Counted from the stretch's first letter, positions 18,195-26,328 are shown. The stretch is 42,697 nt of DNA from Rehaibacterium terrae (GCF_014202935.1 NZ_JACHHX010000022.1:1-42697); one strand, 5' to 3'. Notes: generated by a model not told the origin, from the sequence alone. Numbers and translations: made by a program.

Positions 18195-18749
18195 GTGAGC
18201 TACCACCGCACCAGCGAACCGGTGAAATTCGAACGCGACTGCGACGCCGTCCTCGTTCCCCAGGGCGAGCGCGTCACCCTGCCTGCCGGCAGCGTCGGCT
18301 ACATCACCCAGGCGCTCGGTGGCAGCTTCACCGTGTTCGTCGAGGGCAACCTGTTCCGCATCGCCGGCAGCGATGCCGACGCCATCGGCAAGGAGCCGGT
18401 GGCGGCGCCGGCGTTGCCCGAGAACGCCTCCGATGCCGACGTCGAGCATCTGGTCTGGCAGCAGCTGCGCACCTGCTTCGACCCGGAGATCCCGATCAAC
18501 GTCGTGGACCTCGGGCTGGTCTACGAATGCGTGCTGGGGCGGACCGACGACGGCCGCCGCAAGGTCGAGGTCAAGATGACCCTGACCGCGCCCGGTTGCG
18601 GCATGGGCGAGATCCTGGTCGATGACGTGCGCAGCAAGCTGGAGCTGATCCCCACCATCGCCGAGGCGGACGTCGAGCTGGTCTTCGATCCGCCCTGGAA
18701 CCAGAGCATGATGTCCGAAGCCGCGCGCCTGGAAACCGGCATGTTCTGA
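18195..18749 (+). CDS. sufT: Fe-S cluster assembly protein SufT
   Basis: A 184-aa MIP18/DUF59-family protein implicated in iron-sulfur cluster maturation under high demand. The N-terminal part (about 1-70, with TLPAGSVGYITQALGGSFTV) is the SufT-specific extension. The DUF59 domain follows with FDPEIPINVVDLGLVYEC, LTAPGCGMGEILVDDV and the C-terminal DPPWNQSMMSEAARLETGMF. The start is GTG 18195 (SYHRTSEPV). It is orphaned from other suf genes in this window. Confidence 0.9.
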   Translation: MSYHRTSEPVKFERDCDAVLVPQGERVTLPAGSVGYITQALGGSFTVFVEGNLFRIAGSDADAIGKEPVAAPALPENASDADVEHLVWQQLRTCFDPEIPINVVDLGLVYECVLGRTDDGRRKVEVKMTLTAPGCGMGEILVDDVRSKLELIPTIAEADVELVFDPPWNQSMMSEAARLETGMF

Positions 18750-18775
18750 AGGTCGCGCGGGAAGGAGAGGGCGAC

Positions 18776-19180
18776 GTGAGACGCTGGCTGCTTCCCGTGA
18801 CATGGCTGCTTTTCTTCACGGCATTCGCCGCCTGTCTGGTGTTCTGGGGCGGCATCGCCCGCGTCCCCGCTTTCGGCGAGCAGGTCGAACGCGCCGCCGC
18901 TCGGCACGCCTTCCTCACCGCGACCTACATGGGCGTGGGCAAGCACGTGGTGCCGCTGCTCGGCGAGGAGAGGGCGGCGCAATGGGCGCGTGGGCAGCTG
19001 GCTTCGCATTGGGACGAGATCGCGTCCGCGCCGCCGGGGCTGCTGGTCGAGCGGATCATCGTGGCCATGCCGGTCTGGTTGCGCGCCGCGCATCACGGGG
19101 CCCCGCTGCTGTTGCTGCTCGGTCTGGTGCTGCATCTGTTCCGGCCCAGGCCGGTGAAGATCATCGGCGGACGTCGCTGA
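18776..19180 (+). CDS. Hypothetical membrane protein
   Basis: 134 aa from a GTG start with a good Shine-Dalgarno (GGAGAGG). There is one N-terminal helix (LPVTWLLFFTAFAACLVFWG) and one near the C-terminus (APLLLLLGLVLHLFRPRP), with a soluble helical loop of about 65 residues between them that is probably periplasmic. I do not recognise it. It lies 26 nt after sufT on the same strand and may be co-transcribed. Confidence 0.7.
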   Translation: MRRWLLPVTWLLFFTAFAACLVFWGGIARVPAFGEQVERAAARHAFLTATYMGVGKHVVPLLGEERAAQWARGQLASHWDEIASAPPGLLVERIIVAMPVWLRAAHHGAPLLLLLGLVLHLFRPRPVKIIGGRR

Positions 19181-19576
19181 GGCCCCGCGTGCCAACGCGG
19201 AATGTTGCAATGCACGACGATCCGCAAACGGCGCACGGTGCAACCATCGCCGGGTAGAGAGGGATTTGCAGCTGCTCGCGCCGCTCCGGTTTGCTGCGAC
19301 GCACAAAATTTCATTTGCGAATCAGGTGCTTCCCGTCCGCCTTCCCGTTGACGCCGGGGCCGTGACCGGCTAGCGTCGCCACGCTCCGCGCAAATCCTCC
19401 GGGATCGGGAGGAGTGGTCCGGGGACGCGCCATGCGCCGGGGTCGGCCCAGATTCACATAACGACAGGGCGGACCACGGGGCAGGGGACAGGGCGCGTCG
19501 AGGGAACCCGGAGCGGCATCCGTCGCGGCGCGCGCCGCGAACGGCACGGCAAACACTTTTGGGGACACACATCGAC
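19181..19576 (+). promoter_or_regulatory. Upstream region of the S8 protease with promoter
   Basis: This 396-bp gap holds no gene. TTGACG (19348-19353), 17 bp, TAGCGT (19371-19376) is a good promoter candidate and would give a leader of about 195 nt. An AT-richer stretch, CACAAAATTTCATTTGCGAATC (about 19303-19324), sits just upstream of it and could bind a regulator. The leader ends in TTGGGGACACACA. Confidence 0.5.
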
Positions 19577-21604
19577 ATGCGCAAATCCACCCGCACCCTG
19601 CGGCTGCAGTCGCTTGCGGCCGCCACCCTGTTCGCGTTTTCCGCGCTCGGCTTCGCCGGCGACGACGGCGCGAGGATTCATCTGGACGCCCTCGCCGAGG
19701 GCATTGCGTACGACCGTTTCATCGTCAAGTTCCGCGACGGAACCCCCGAACACGCCGAAGCCGGCGCACGCGAGCGGGTGCTGGCCGCCGCCGCCCGCGG
19801 ACAAGGGCTCCAACTCGGCCACCTGCGCCGGTTGGCGATCGGGGCCGACCTGGTCGAGGTCTCCTCGAAGCTGCCGCCGCAGGCCGCCGAGGCCCTGATG
19901 CGCGCGCTGGCGCGCAATCCGAACGTCGAATACGTCGAGCCGGACGCGGTCATGCGTCCGCTGCTCACGCCGAACGACACCCGCTATCCCGACCAGTGGC
20001 ATTACTTCGAGGCCACCGGCGGGGTGAATCTGCCGGCGGCCTGGGACCGCAGCACCGGCAGCGGCGTGGTGGTCGCCGTGCTCGATACCGGCAGCACCGC
20101 CCACAGCGACCTGGACGGCAACACGGTCGCCGGTTACGACTTCATCAGCAGTTCGACGACGGCGCGCGACGGCAACGGACGCGATTCCAACCCCCGCGAC
20201 GAAGGCGACTGGGTCAGCGCCAACGAGTGCGGCTACACCCACCCGGCGCAGAACTCGAGCTGGCACGGCACCCACGTCGCCGGCACCATCGGCGCGGTCA
20301 CCAACAACGCCAAGGGCGTGGCCGGCGTCGCTTTCGGGGCCAAGATCCAGCACGTGCGCGTGCTCGGTCGCTGCGGCGGCTCGCTGTCCGACATCGCCGA
20401 CGCGATCGTGTGGGCCTCCGGCGGCAGCGTCAGCGGCGTGCCCGCCAACGCCACGCCGGCCGAGGTGATCAACATGAGTCTGGGCGGCAGCGGCAGCTGC
20501 GGCTCGACCTACCAGGCCGCCATCGATTCGGCGGTGAACCGCGGCAGCGTGGTGGTGGTCGCCGCCGGCAACGACAACGTCAACGTGTCCAACGCCCGTC
20601 CGGCCAACTGCAACAACGTGATCGCGGTGGCGGCCACCGACCGCAACGGCGCGCGCGCCAGCTTCTCCAACTACGGCAGCCTGATCGACGTCTCGGCGCC
20701 GGGCGTGGGCATCTGGTCGACGCTCAATTCGGGCACCACCACGCCGGGCAGCGAGAGCTACGCCGCCTACAACGGCACCTCGATGGCGACGCCGCACGTG
20801 GCCGGCATCGTGGCGCTGATGCAAAGCGTGGCGCCCAAGACCCCGGCCCAGGTCGAGCAGATCCTCAAGGACACCGCGCGCCCGCTGCCGGGCGCCTGTT
20901 CGGGCGGCTGCGGTGCCGGCATCGTCGATGCCCTGGCCGCGGTCAACGCGGCGATCGGCGGCGGTGGCAACAACCAGCTGCAGAACGGCGTCCCGGTGAC
21001 CGGATTGGCGGCGAGCACCGGCAACTCGCTGAACTACACGATGCAGGTGCCGGCCGGCGCCACCAATCTGCAGTTCGCGATCAGCGGCGGCACCGGCGAT
21101 GCCGACCTGTACGTGAAGTACGGCAGCGCACCGACCGACAGCAGCTACGACTGCCGTCCATACAAGTCGGGCAACAACGAGAGCTGCAGCTTCGCCACCC
21201 CCGCGGCCGGCACTTGGCATGTCCGGGTCAAGGCCTATTCCAGCTTCTCCGGCGTCAGCCTGACCGGCAGCTTCACCCCGCCGAGCAGCGCGCCGTGCAC
21301 CGGCTGCACCAAGTACAGCGGCTCGCTCTCCGGCAGCGGCAGCTCGCAGATCCAGCCCGACGGCACCCACTACCAGTCGACCGTCTCCGGCGTCCACGAG
21401 GGCTGGCTCAAGGGCCCGGCCGGCAGCGACTTCGATCTGGAGCTGTACCGCTGGAACGGCAGCAGCTGGAGCCGGGTGGCGCGGGCGGCCAGCAGCAGTT
21501 CCGACGAGTACCTGAGCTACAGCGGCACCGCCGGTTACTACTACTGGCGGATCGTGTCCTACTCGGGCAGCGGCAGCTACGACTTCTGGCTGAAGCGGCC
21601 CTGA
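19577..21604 (+). CDS. Secreted S8 family subtilisin-like serine protease with PPC domain
   Basis: 675 aa. A signal peptide (about 1-28) precedes an I9-type inhibitory propeptide (VEYVEPDAV), then the catalytic domain with Asp170 (VLDTGS), His230 (HGTHVAGT) and Ser402 (GTSMATPHVAG); all three catalytic residues are present. A PPC-type domain follows (FAISGGTGDADLYVKYG), then a second beta domain rich in Ser/Gly (from about 580), suggesting autoprocessing after export. ATG at 19577 fits the signal peptide; GGGGAC serves as a weak ribosome binding site. Likely exported for extracellular protein degradation. Confidence 0.94.
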   Translation: MRKSTRTLRLQSLAAATLFAFSALGFAGDDGARIHLDALAEGIAYDRFIVKFRDGTPEHAEAGARERVLAAAARGQGLQLGHLRRLAIGADLVEVSSKLPPQAAEALMRALARNPNVEYVEPDAVMRPLLTPNDTRYPDQWHYFEATGGVNLPAAWDRSTGSGVVVAVLDTGSTAHSDLDGNTVAGYDFISSSTTARDGNGRDSNPRDEGDWVSANECGYTHPAQNSSWHGTHVAGTIGAVTNNAKGVAGVAFGAKIQHVRVLGRCGGSLSDIADAIVWASGGSVSGVPANATPAEVINMSLGGSGSCGSTYQAAIDSAVNRGSVVVVAAGNDNVNVSNARPANCNNVIAVAATDRNGARASFSNYGSLIDVSAPGVGIWSTLNSGTTTPGSESYAAYNGTSMATPHVAGIVALMQSVAPKTPAQVEQILKDTARPLPGACSGGCGAGIVDALAAVNAAIGGGGNNQLQNGVPVTGLAASTGNSLNYTMQVPAGATNLQFAISGGTGDADLYVKYGSAPTDSSYDCRPYKSGNNESCSFATPAAGTWHVRVKAYSSFSGVSLTGSFTPPSSAPCTGCTKYSGSLSGSGSSQIQPDGTHYQSTVSGVHEGWLKGPAGSDFDLELYRWNGSSWSRVARAASSSSDEYLSYSGTAGYYYWRIVSYSGSGSYDFWLKRP

Positions 21605-21652
21605 GTCCGGGCCGGTCGGTCACGACCCCCAGCGGGTCAGCGGGATACCGGG

Positions 21653-21689
21653 CGCGTCGGCAGCCGTCATGGGGGGCGCTGCCGATGCG
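21653..21689 (+). terminator. Hairpin downstream of the first protease
   Basis: The 12-bp stem CGCGTCGGCAGC/GCTGCCGATGCG (one G-T pair) has a 13-nt loop. No T-run follows. It may protect the mRNA end or partly terminate transcription between the two proteases. Confidence 0.4.
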
Positions 21690-21781
21690 ACCCGGCCGGG
21701 CCGAAGGAACGGGCAGGCCCGGGTAAGGGACTGCGTCATGACATCCCTCACACCAATCATTCTTGGGGACACACAGTGGAA

Positions 21782-23050
21782 ATGAAGAAGAGCATTCTGG
21801 CGTCGGCGGTCGTTCTCGGTCTCGCCATCGGCCCGGCGTTCGCGGCCAATGAGCGGTTCGTGGATGTGATCGTCAGCCTGAAGGACCATGCCGGGCCGGC
21901 AGCGGCGGCCAAGAACCATGCCCATGCCGCCGCCGTCGCGCGTGGTCACGGCGTGCAGGCGCGCTTCACCTACGGCACGGTGCTGACCGGCTTCGCGGCC
22001 AGCGTGCCCGAGGCGCGGCTGGCCGTGCTGCGCGCCGACCCGCGCGTGGCTTCGGTCGAGATCGACCAGCCGGTCCATCTCGCGGCCCCGCCGTTCGGCG
22101 GCGGCGGCGACAGCGCGACCTCGACCCAGACCACGCCCTGGGGCATCAGCCGCATCGGCGCCGACACCAACCCGAACACCGCCGCCGGCATCCGGGTGTA
22201 TGTCCTCGACACCGGCATCGATCCGACCCACCGCGATCTCAACGTCAAGGGCGGCTATGCCGTCGAGACCTGCAAGGGCCGCTGCCCGGCGCCCTGGCAC
22301 GACGACCAGGGCCACGGCACCCACGTCGCCGGCACGATCGGCGCGCTGGACAACGACGTCGACGTCGTCGGTGTCGCCCCCGGCGTGGATCTGTACGCGG
22401 TCAAGGTGCTGAACAAGAACGGCTCGGGCTCGCGCTCGGGCGTGATCAAGGGCGTGGACTGGGTCGCCGCGGAGGCGCAGAAGTACGGCAAGCCGGTCAT
22501 TGCCAACATGAGCCTCGGCGGCTCGGGCTCCAAGACCGGCACCTGCACGGCGTCCGGCTTCAGCGGCTCGGACAGCTACCACCAGTCGATCTGCAACGCC
22601 ACGCGCAGCGGCGTGGTGTTCGCGGTGGCGGCGGGCAACGACGGCGCCGACGCGGCGGGGGCGGTGCCGGCGGCCTACGACGATGCCGTGGTGACCGTCA
22701 GCGCGACCAGCAGCAGCGACAACTGGCCGAGCTGGTCCAACTGGGGCGACGATGCGGCGTCGTGGACGGTGAAGCTCTCGGCGCCGGTGGCCATTGCCGC
22801 GCCGGGCGTGAGCATTCTCTCCACCAGGACCGGTGGCGGCACCACCACCATGAGCGGGACCTCGATGGCATCGCCGCACGTGGCCGGCGCACTCGCGCTG
22901 CTGCTCAAGTCCAGTCCGCAGAGCGCCAACTACAGCGCCTTTGCGAACCTGCGCGCGATGCTGCTGAGCACGGCCGAATCGACGGTCGGCTTCAGCAACA
23001 CCAGCGGCAAGCCGCACGACGAGGACTTCCTCGACGTCCGCGGTTACTGA
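21782..23050 (+). CDS. Secreted S8 family subtilisin-like serine protease
   Basis: 422 aa. A signal peptide (MKKSILASAVVLGLAIGPAF) precedes a short propeptide with ARFTYGTVLTGFAASV and the subtilase domain: Asp143 (VLDTGIDPTH), His178 (GHGTHVAGTIG), Ser361 (SGTSMASPHVAG). It resembles proteinase-K-like extracellular enzymes. Unlike its neighbour it ends soon after the catalytic domain, with no PPC module. The start is ATG 21782; a GTG six bases upstream is in frame. It shares the leader TTGGGGACACACA with the first protease, and a strong terminator follows. Confidence 0.94.
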   Translation: MKKSILASAVVLGLAIGPAFAANERFVDVIVSLKDHAGPAAAAKNHAHAAAVARGHGVQARFTYGTVLTGFAASVPEARLAVLRADPRVASVEIDQPVHLAAPPFGGGGDSATSTQTTPWGISRIGADTNPNTAAGIRVYVLDTGIDPTHRDLNVKGGYAVETCKGRCPAPWHDDQGHGTHVAGTIGALDNDVDVVGVAPGVDLYAVKVLNKNGSGSRSGVIKGVDWVAAEAQKYGKPVIANMSLGGSGSKTGTCTASGFSGSDSYHQSICNATRSGVVFAVAAGNDGADAAGAVPAAYDDAVVTVSATSSSDNWPSWSNWGDDAASWTVKLSAPVAIAAPGVSILSTRTGGGTTTMSGTSMASPHVAGALALLLKSSPQSANYSAFANLRAMLLSTAESTVGFSNTSGKPHDEDFLDVRGY

Positions 23051-23079
23051 GGTTGGCGCAAGTCGATTCCGGCCGCAGC

Positions 23080-23110
23080 AACGGGGCCCGGCGACGGGCC
23101 CCGTTCTTCT
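23080..23110 (+). terminator. Intrinsic terminator after the second protease
   Basis: The 11-bp stem AACGGGGCCCG/CGGGCCCCGTT carries a GCGA tetraloop (23091-23094) and is followed by CTTCTC. It lies 30 nt after the stop codon. Confidence 0.8.
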
Positions 23111-23156
23111 CCCTCACCGACTGCAGTGTCGCCAATGGGCGCGCCGGGCTGTGGCC

Positions 23157-23444
23157 TCAGCAGCCGCGCGACCGGAACCAGACGCTGGGCCGCCGCTCGC
23201 GGCCGTGGGCGGGAATCCAGCCGCCCGCCAGCGCCACGCCCTCGCCCGCCTGGCAATGCGGGGTGAGGATCTGGATCCGCCACCACGGCGCACCGGCGAT
23301 TTGGCGTGCCTCCAGCACGCGCACGTCGCGCTGCGTGCCCGCGAAGCCACGGCAGTCGCCGGCAGCCGGCAGCTTGCGTGGCCGTGGTCTGCCCGCCAGG
23401 CTGGCAAAGGGCGTTTGAATTTCCTGTTTGAATTTTTTTTCCAT
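23157..23444 (-). CDS. Small SH3-like protein or gene remnant
   Basis: A 95-aa open frame from an ATG at 23444. The C-terminal 60 residues look like a bacterial SH3-type beta barrel: RDVRVLEARQIAGAPWWRI, GGWIPAHG and the end SVWFRSRGC, with two cysteines that could pair. The N-terminal part (MEKKFKQEIQ) is encoded by the AT-rich junction at 23413-23440 and lacks both a signal peptide and a clear Shine-Dalgarno. It may therefore be the 3' remnant of a longer secreted protein truncated at that junction. Confidence 0.45.
   Translation of the reverse strand: MEKKFKQEIQTPFASLAGRPRPRKLPAAGDCRGFAGTQRDVRVLEARQIAGAPWWRIQILTPHCQAGEGVALAGGWIPAHGRERRPSVWFRSRGC
23413..23441. repeat. AT-rich patch with tandem GTTTGAATTT
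   Basis: Two copies of GTTTGAATTT (23413-23422 and 23426-23435) are followed by a T-run, in a region otherwise about two thirds G+C. It lies between the SH3-like fragment and the unrecognised secreted protein, and may mark an insertion junction. Confidence 0.5.
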
Positions 23445-23495
23445 ACTTGAAGTGCGCCTGCTGTGCCGCAGGAGGTTTTTCCCAGGAGGTGTCAC

Positions 23496-24206
23496 ATGAG
23501 AGGTTTGCGACATACCTTCAAGGAAATGTTTGTTGTGAGTAGCGTCGTCGCGATGCTGGCATTCGGTGTCAGTCAAGACGCTTCGGCCAGCCAGGGCGCT
23601 CCGGCCCGTGCCAATGGCTCGCATACCCAGCTAGAGTCGCCCCAGCGTAGCGAGCCGCTTCCAAAACGACCTGCTGGCAAAAAGGTTGCTGTAGGTAGTC
23701 CGGCCGCCGAGCCCACCCTGAGCACGGACGTGGAGCGCCTCGAGCTGGGCCCGCTGGAGACCCAGACCCTGCGGGTGCGTATCCAGAACCTGAACGAGCC
23801 CGCCACCCTCAAGATAGAGGGGGAACGGGTGGTCCTCATGACCCCGCCCGAGGAAAGGATGGACCCACCCCGGGAGGAAGAGGAGCCCACCCCGGAGGCC
23901 CACCCCGACAAGATCATCGTCCTGATTGACCCGGCCCAGCTGGAGTCCAGAGCTCGCGGCATTGACAAGAAGGACATCCGGCGCGGGATCGTTTCGATAA
24001 CCCCTCTGCAGAGGACTGACGGCTCCACTTCCGCGCTGGAGCCCCTGGATCTGGCGGTAACGGTTGCCGCAGGGAGCGACGTGCCGGAGGGCGACTACGT
24101 CCTGCGCTTCATCCTGGCGTCGTCGCCAAACGGCGACAGTGCGCCACGCAAGCCCGGGACGGGAAAGGAAATCAAGATTCCGGCAAAGGTTAGAGCGCAC
24201 CCCTGA
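23496..24206 (+). CDS. Unrecognised secreted or periplasmic protein
   Basis: 236 aa from ATG 23496, 5 nt after a perfect AGGAGGT. The N-terminus is a signal peptide (MFVVSSVVAMLAFGVSQDASA, cleavage near ASA-SQG). The mature part is proline- and glutamate-rich with a predicted beta-sandwich character: LELGPLETQTLRVRIQNLNE, a PPREEEEPTPEAHPDK linker, and VAAGSDVPEGDYVLRFILAS, which reads like an Ig-like or COG1470-type edge strand. I recognise no family. The first 100 bp are AT-richer than neighbouring genes, suggesting acquisition. Its stop codon lies inside the terminal repeat of the element at 24199-24359. Confidence 0.75.
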   Translation: MRGLRHTFKEMFVVSSVVAMLAFGVSQDASASQGAPARANGSHTQLESPQRSEPLPKRPAGKKVAVGSPAAEPTLSTDVERLELGPLETQTLRVRIQNLNEPATLKIEGERVVLMTPPEERMDPPREEEEPTPEAHPDKIIVLIDPAQLESRARGIDKKDIRRGIVSITPLQRTDGSTSALEPLDLAVTVAAGSDVPEGDYVLRFILASSPNGDSAPRKPGTGKEIKIPAKVRAHP

Positions 24207-24359
24207 TCAAGGAGTGTCTGAACAAGCCCATCCTGGGCTTGCCAGCCCACGCCGCGTCCGGCGCATGTCCGGACGCGGCTTTGGCGAATCAAGCACTTGC
24301 GTGCTTGATTCGCGAGCCGGTCATCCAAGGCCGGTGGGACCTCTGAATTGATCAGGGGT
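24199..24359. mobile_element. MITE-like element, 161 bp with 12-bp terminal inverted repeats
   Basis: ACCCCTGATCAA (24199-24210) and TTGATCAGGGGT (24348-24359) are perfect inverse complements. Between them lie nested hairpins: AAGCCCA/TGGGCTT, CCGCGTCCG/CGGACGCGG (24252-24277 region), GCGAATCAAGCAC/GTGCTTGATTCGC (24284-24312) and CCGG/CCGG. It has no coding capacity. No target duplication is evident. A relative with similar hairpin words lies in the 25430-25570 spacer. Confidence 0.6.
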
Positions 24360-24595
24360 TCCATAAGGGTGAGGTCGAGGAGCGGCTGCTCTGCATCGTG
24401 CGCATGACGGTGCCCGGTGGCGTACTGCTGCGAAACGACAGGTGCGGACCCGCATGCAGGGGGATGTGGGAGGGGTGGTGCGAACAACGATTGCCTGATG
24501 GCACCCAAAAGCTCCGCGTAGCGCACGCCAGCGGCTGACCGCAGGCCGGAGTTCCCTCACACTGTGCCGACTGCAACCCCGACCACGAGGCCCTC
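24360..24595. other. Gene-free stretch, possible intron or element debris
   Basis: No gene is visible. The sequence at 24445-24500 (GTGCGGACCCGCATGCAGGG and on) vaguely resembles parts of bacterial group II introns, but no domain V hairpin or reverse transcriptase is present. A short spacer rather than a clear promoter precedes the crotonase start. Confidence 0.3.
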
Positions 24596-25414
24596 ATGTC
24601 CGACTACCGATCGCTCCGCATCGACCGCCCTGCCCCGCATATGGCCGAACTGGTGCTCATCGGCCCCGGCAAAGGCAATGCCATGGGGCCGGACCTGTGG
24701 CGCGAACTGCCGGATGCGGTGGCCACGCTCAATGCCGATGCCGAACTGCGCTGCCTGATCCTGCGCGGCGATGGCGGTCACTTCAGTTATGGCCTCGATC
24801 TGCCCGGCATGGGTGCCGAGATCGGCAGCGTGCTGGAGGACGGTGCCGCCGGACGCGCTGCGATCATCCAGCTGGCGCGGCGGATGGTGTCCGGCTTCGA
24901 TGCACTGGCCCAGGGAAGGCTGCCTGTGGTCGCGGCCATCGAGGGCTGGTGCATCGGCGCCGGCGTCGAGCTGATTGCCGCCTGCGACATCCGCCTGGCT
25001 GCGCGCAGCGCGCGCTTTGCCCTGCGCGAGGTCAAGGTGGGCATGGTGCCCGACCTGGGCGGCTGCACCCGCCTGCCGCATCTGGTCGGCGAAGGCTGGG
25101 CGCGCGAACTGGCCCTGACCGGCGACGAGATCGATGCCGAGACGGCGGTGCGCATTGGTCTGATCAACCATCTGTGTGAGGATGCCGAGGCACTGCGCAG
25201 CCAGGCCTTGGCGCTGGCCTCGCGTATCGCCGTGAATCCACCCCTGGTGGTGGCCGGCATCAAGCAGGTGATGAACGCGCGCCTCGCGGCCGGCGTGGAT
25301 CGCGGTAACCGCGAGGCCGCCACCCTGAACGGCCTGCTGATGCAGTCGGAGGATTTCGCCGAGGCCATGCGCGCCTTCATGGAAAAGCGCACGCCGGTCT
25401 TCCGCGGCCGCTGA
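24596..25414 (+). CDS. Enoyl-CoA hydratase/isomerase (crotonase) family protein
   Basis: 272 aa with crotonase-fold signatures: the oxyanion-hole segments [10 protein letters not shown] and [20 protein letters not shown], then [16 protein letters not shown]. Glutamates occur at both usual catalytic positions (GAGVEL and LREVKV), and an Asp sits in PDLGG at the place where delta3,5-delta2,4-dienoyl-CoA isomerases carry their catalytic Asp. That isomerase activity on unsaturated fatty acyl-CoA is my best guess, but hydratase cannot be excluded. It stands alone, not next to other beta-oxidation genes. ATG 24596 has no strong Shine-Dalgarno. Confidence 0.9.
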   Translation: MSDYRSLRIDRPAPHMAELVLIGPGKGNAMGPDLWRELPDAVATLNADAELRCLILRGDGGHFSYGLDLPGMGAEIGSVLEDGAAGRAAIIQLARRMVSGFDALAQGRLPVVAAIEGWCIGAGVELIAACDIRLAARSARFALREVKVGMVPDLGGCTRLPHLVGEGWARELALTGDEIDAETAVRIGLINHLCEDAEALRSQALALASRIAVNPPLVVAGIKQVMNARLAAGVDRGNREAATLNGLLMQSEDFAEAMRAFMEKRTPVFRGR

Positions 25415-25428
25415 ACTCCGGGAACCTT

Positions 25429-25460
25429 GAAAACCACCCTCCTGGCGGCGGGTGGTTTTC
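25429..25460. terminator. Intrinsic terminator after the crotonase gene
   Basis: The 11-bp perfect stem GAAAACCACCC/GGGTGGTTTTC starts 15 nt after the stop codon. The A-tract and T-tract on its two sides make it look bidirectional. Confidence 0.75.
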
Positions 25461-25767
25461 GAGTCGAGCAGCCCACGCATGTCCGGACTCGCCTTCGCCG
25501 ATCAGGCAGTTGTGTGCCCGGTCGCGAGCAAGCCATCCCTGGCTTGCGGACACCTCGAAGTTTTCGAGAGAGCCGCAGCAGCAGGTCGCGCACCGCCTGC
25601 ACATGCCCGAGACGATCTGCCAGCCGCGTGAGCGAGGACGAAAACTCTACGACGCGATGCCGAAACCCCGCGCATGCACGTCCGGTGCGAGCCGCAACCG
25701 GCGAGCACGTCGCCGACGCCTGCCCGCCAACGCCCCGAAAGGGGCGTTCAAACTCCGATACGCCCGC
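25461..25767. other. Gene-free spacer with hairpins
   Basis: The words GCATGTCCGGAC, CAAGCCATCCCTGGCTTG and CTCGAAG/TTTTCGAG echo the 24199-24359 element in the opposite orientation, so this may be a decayed relative. AACGCCCC-GAAA-GGGGCGTT (25729-25748) is a good hairpin downstream of the DUF2892 gene and probably its terminator, though it lacks a T-run on that strand. No coding sequence is recognised. Confidence 0.45.
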
Positions 25768-25962
25768 TTACGACTTGTCGGACGAGCAGGTGCGGATACC
25801 GAAAATGGGATAGATCGGACAGAACTTGGTTACCCCGGTGAGCAGAGGAACGATGCCGATCCAGGCCCAGGCCGGTCCTCCCAGCGCGGCAGCCCACACG
25901 ATCAGGGCCGAGCCCAGGGTGATACGCAAGATGCGGTCGATACCGCCAACGTTTGCCTTCAT
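25768..25962 (-). CDS. DUF2892 (YgaP-like) inner-membrane protein
   Basis: A 64-aa protein with two membrane helices (RILRITLGSALIVWAAALGG and WAWIGIVPLLTGVTKFCPIY) and the family motif GVTKFCPIYPIFGI, including a conserved cysteine. It begins MKANVGGIDRI after a GAGGAGAG ribosome binding site. Proteins with this domain are often fused to, or encoded with, rhodanese domains and linked to sulfur or metal handling; no rhodanese gene is adjacent here. The length is normal for the stand-alone form. Confidence 0.9.
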   Translation of the reverse strand: MKANVGGIDRILRITLGSALIVWAAALGGPAWAWIGIVPLLTGVTKFCPIYPIFGIRTCSSDKS

Positions 25963-26328
25963 GCCAGCTCTCCTCGGTTGCCTGCCGCGCGACTACCGCG
26001 TGGCATGGTTGAAACGCTGGGCCAGCATACCGCGACATGCCGGTGACTGACTTCCTCGATCGCCCCAAGCGGCGCGCCGACAGGTCAGCTGCGCCAGGCG
26101 CTGCCGGCATGGCAGACGGTGTACAGCGAGCACTGCATGGTGGGCCGGCACGGCCACCGCAGCCCGGCGCAGGTGGGTGCGTCGGGATCACCGCGGCCTG
26201 ATGCAGCGCATGGCGGTCGTGAATGACGCCCTCAGGCGTGTCCGGGAAACCGGGGGCGGTTCAGGCGTGAGCAGGCTGATCAGGCCGGCAGCAGGACGGC
26301 GGCGAGCAGCGCACCCGGACGCATAATG
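25963..26328. other. Gene-free spacer between DUF2892 and the asparaginase-like gene
   Basis: Apart from the possible transposase remnant, I see no gene, RNA or clear terminator in this 366-bp stretch. The minus-strand DUF2892 promoter should lie near its left end. Confidence 0.4.
26065..26210 (+). pseudogene. Probable IS5-type transposase remnant
   Basis: In one frame the sequence near 26083-26130 translates to GQLRQALPAWQTVYS, which resembles the LPPWQTVY motif near the N-terminus of many IS5-family transposases. The frame is neither opened by a start codon nor followed by the expected FRRW segment, and ends at a stop by about 26222. No terminal repeats are visible. I take it as decayed insertion-sequence debris; chance similarity is possible. 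Confidence 0.35.

Noticed and set aside
19454-21397. 647-codon minus-strand open frame
   Set aside because: It is antisense to the first S8 protease, whose catalytic triad is intact.
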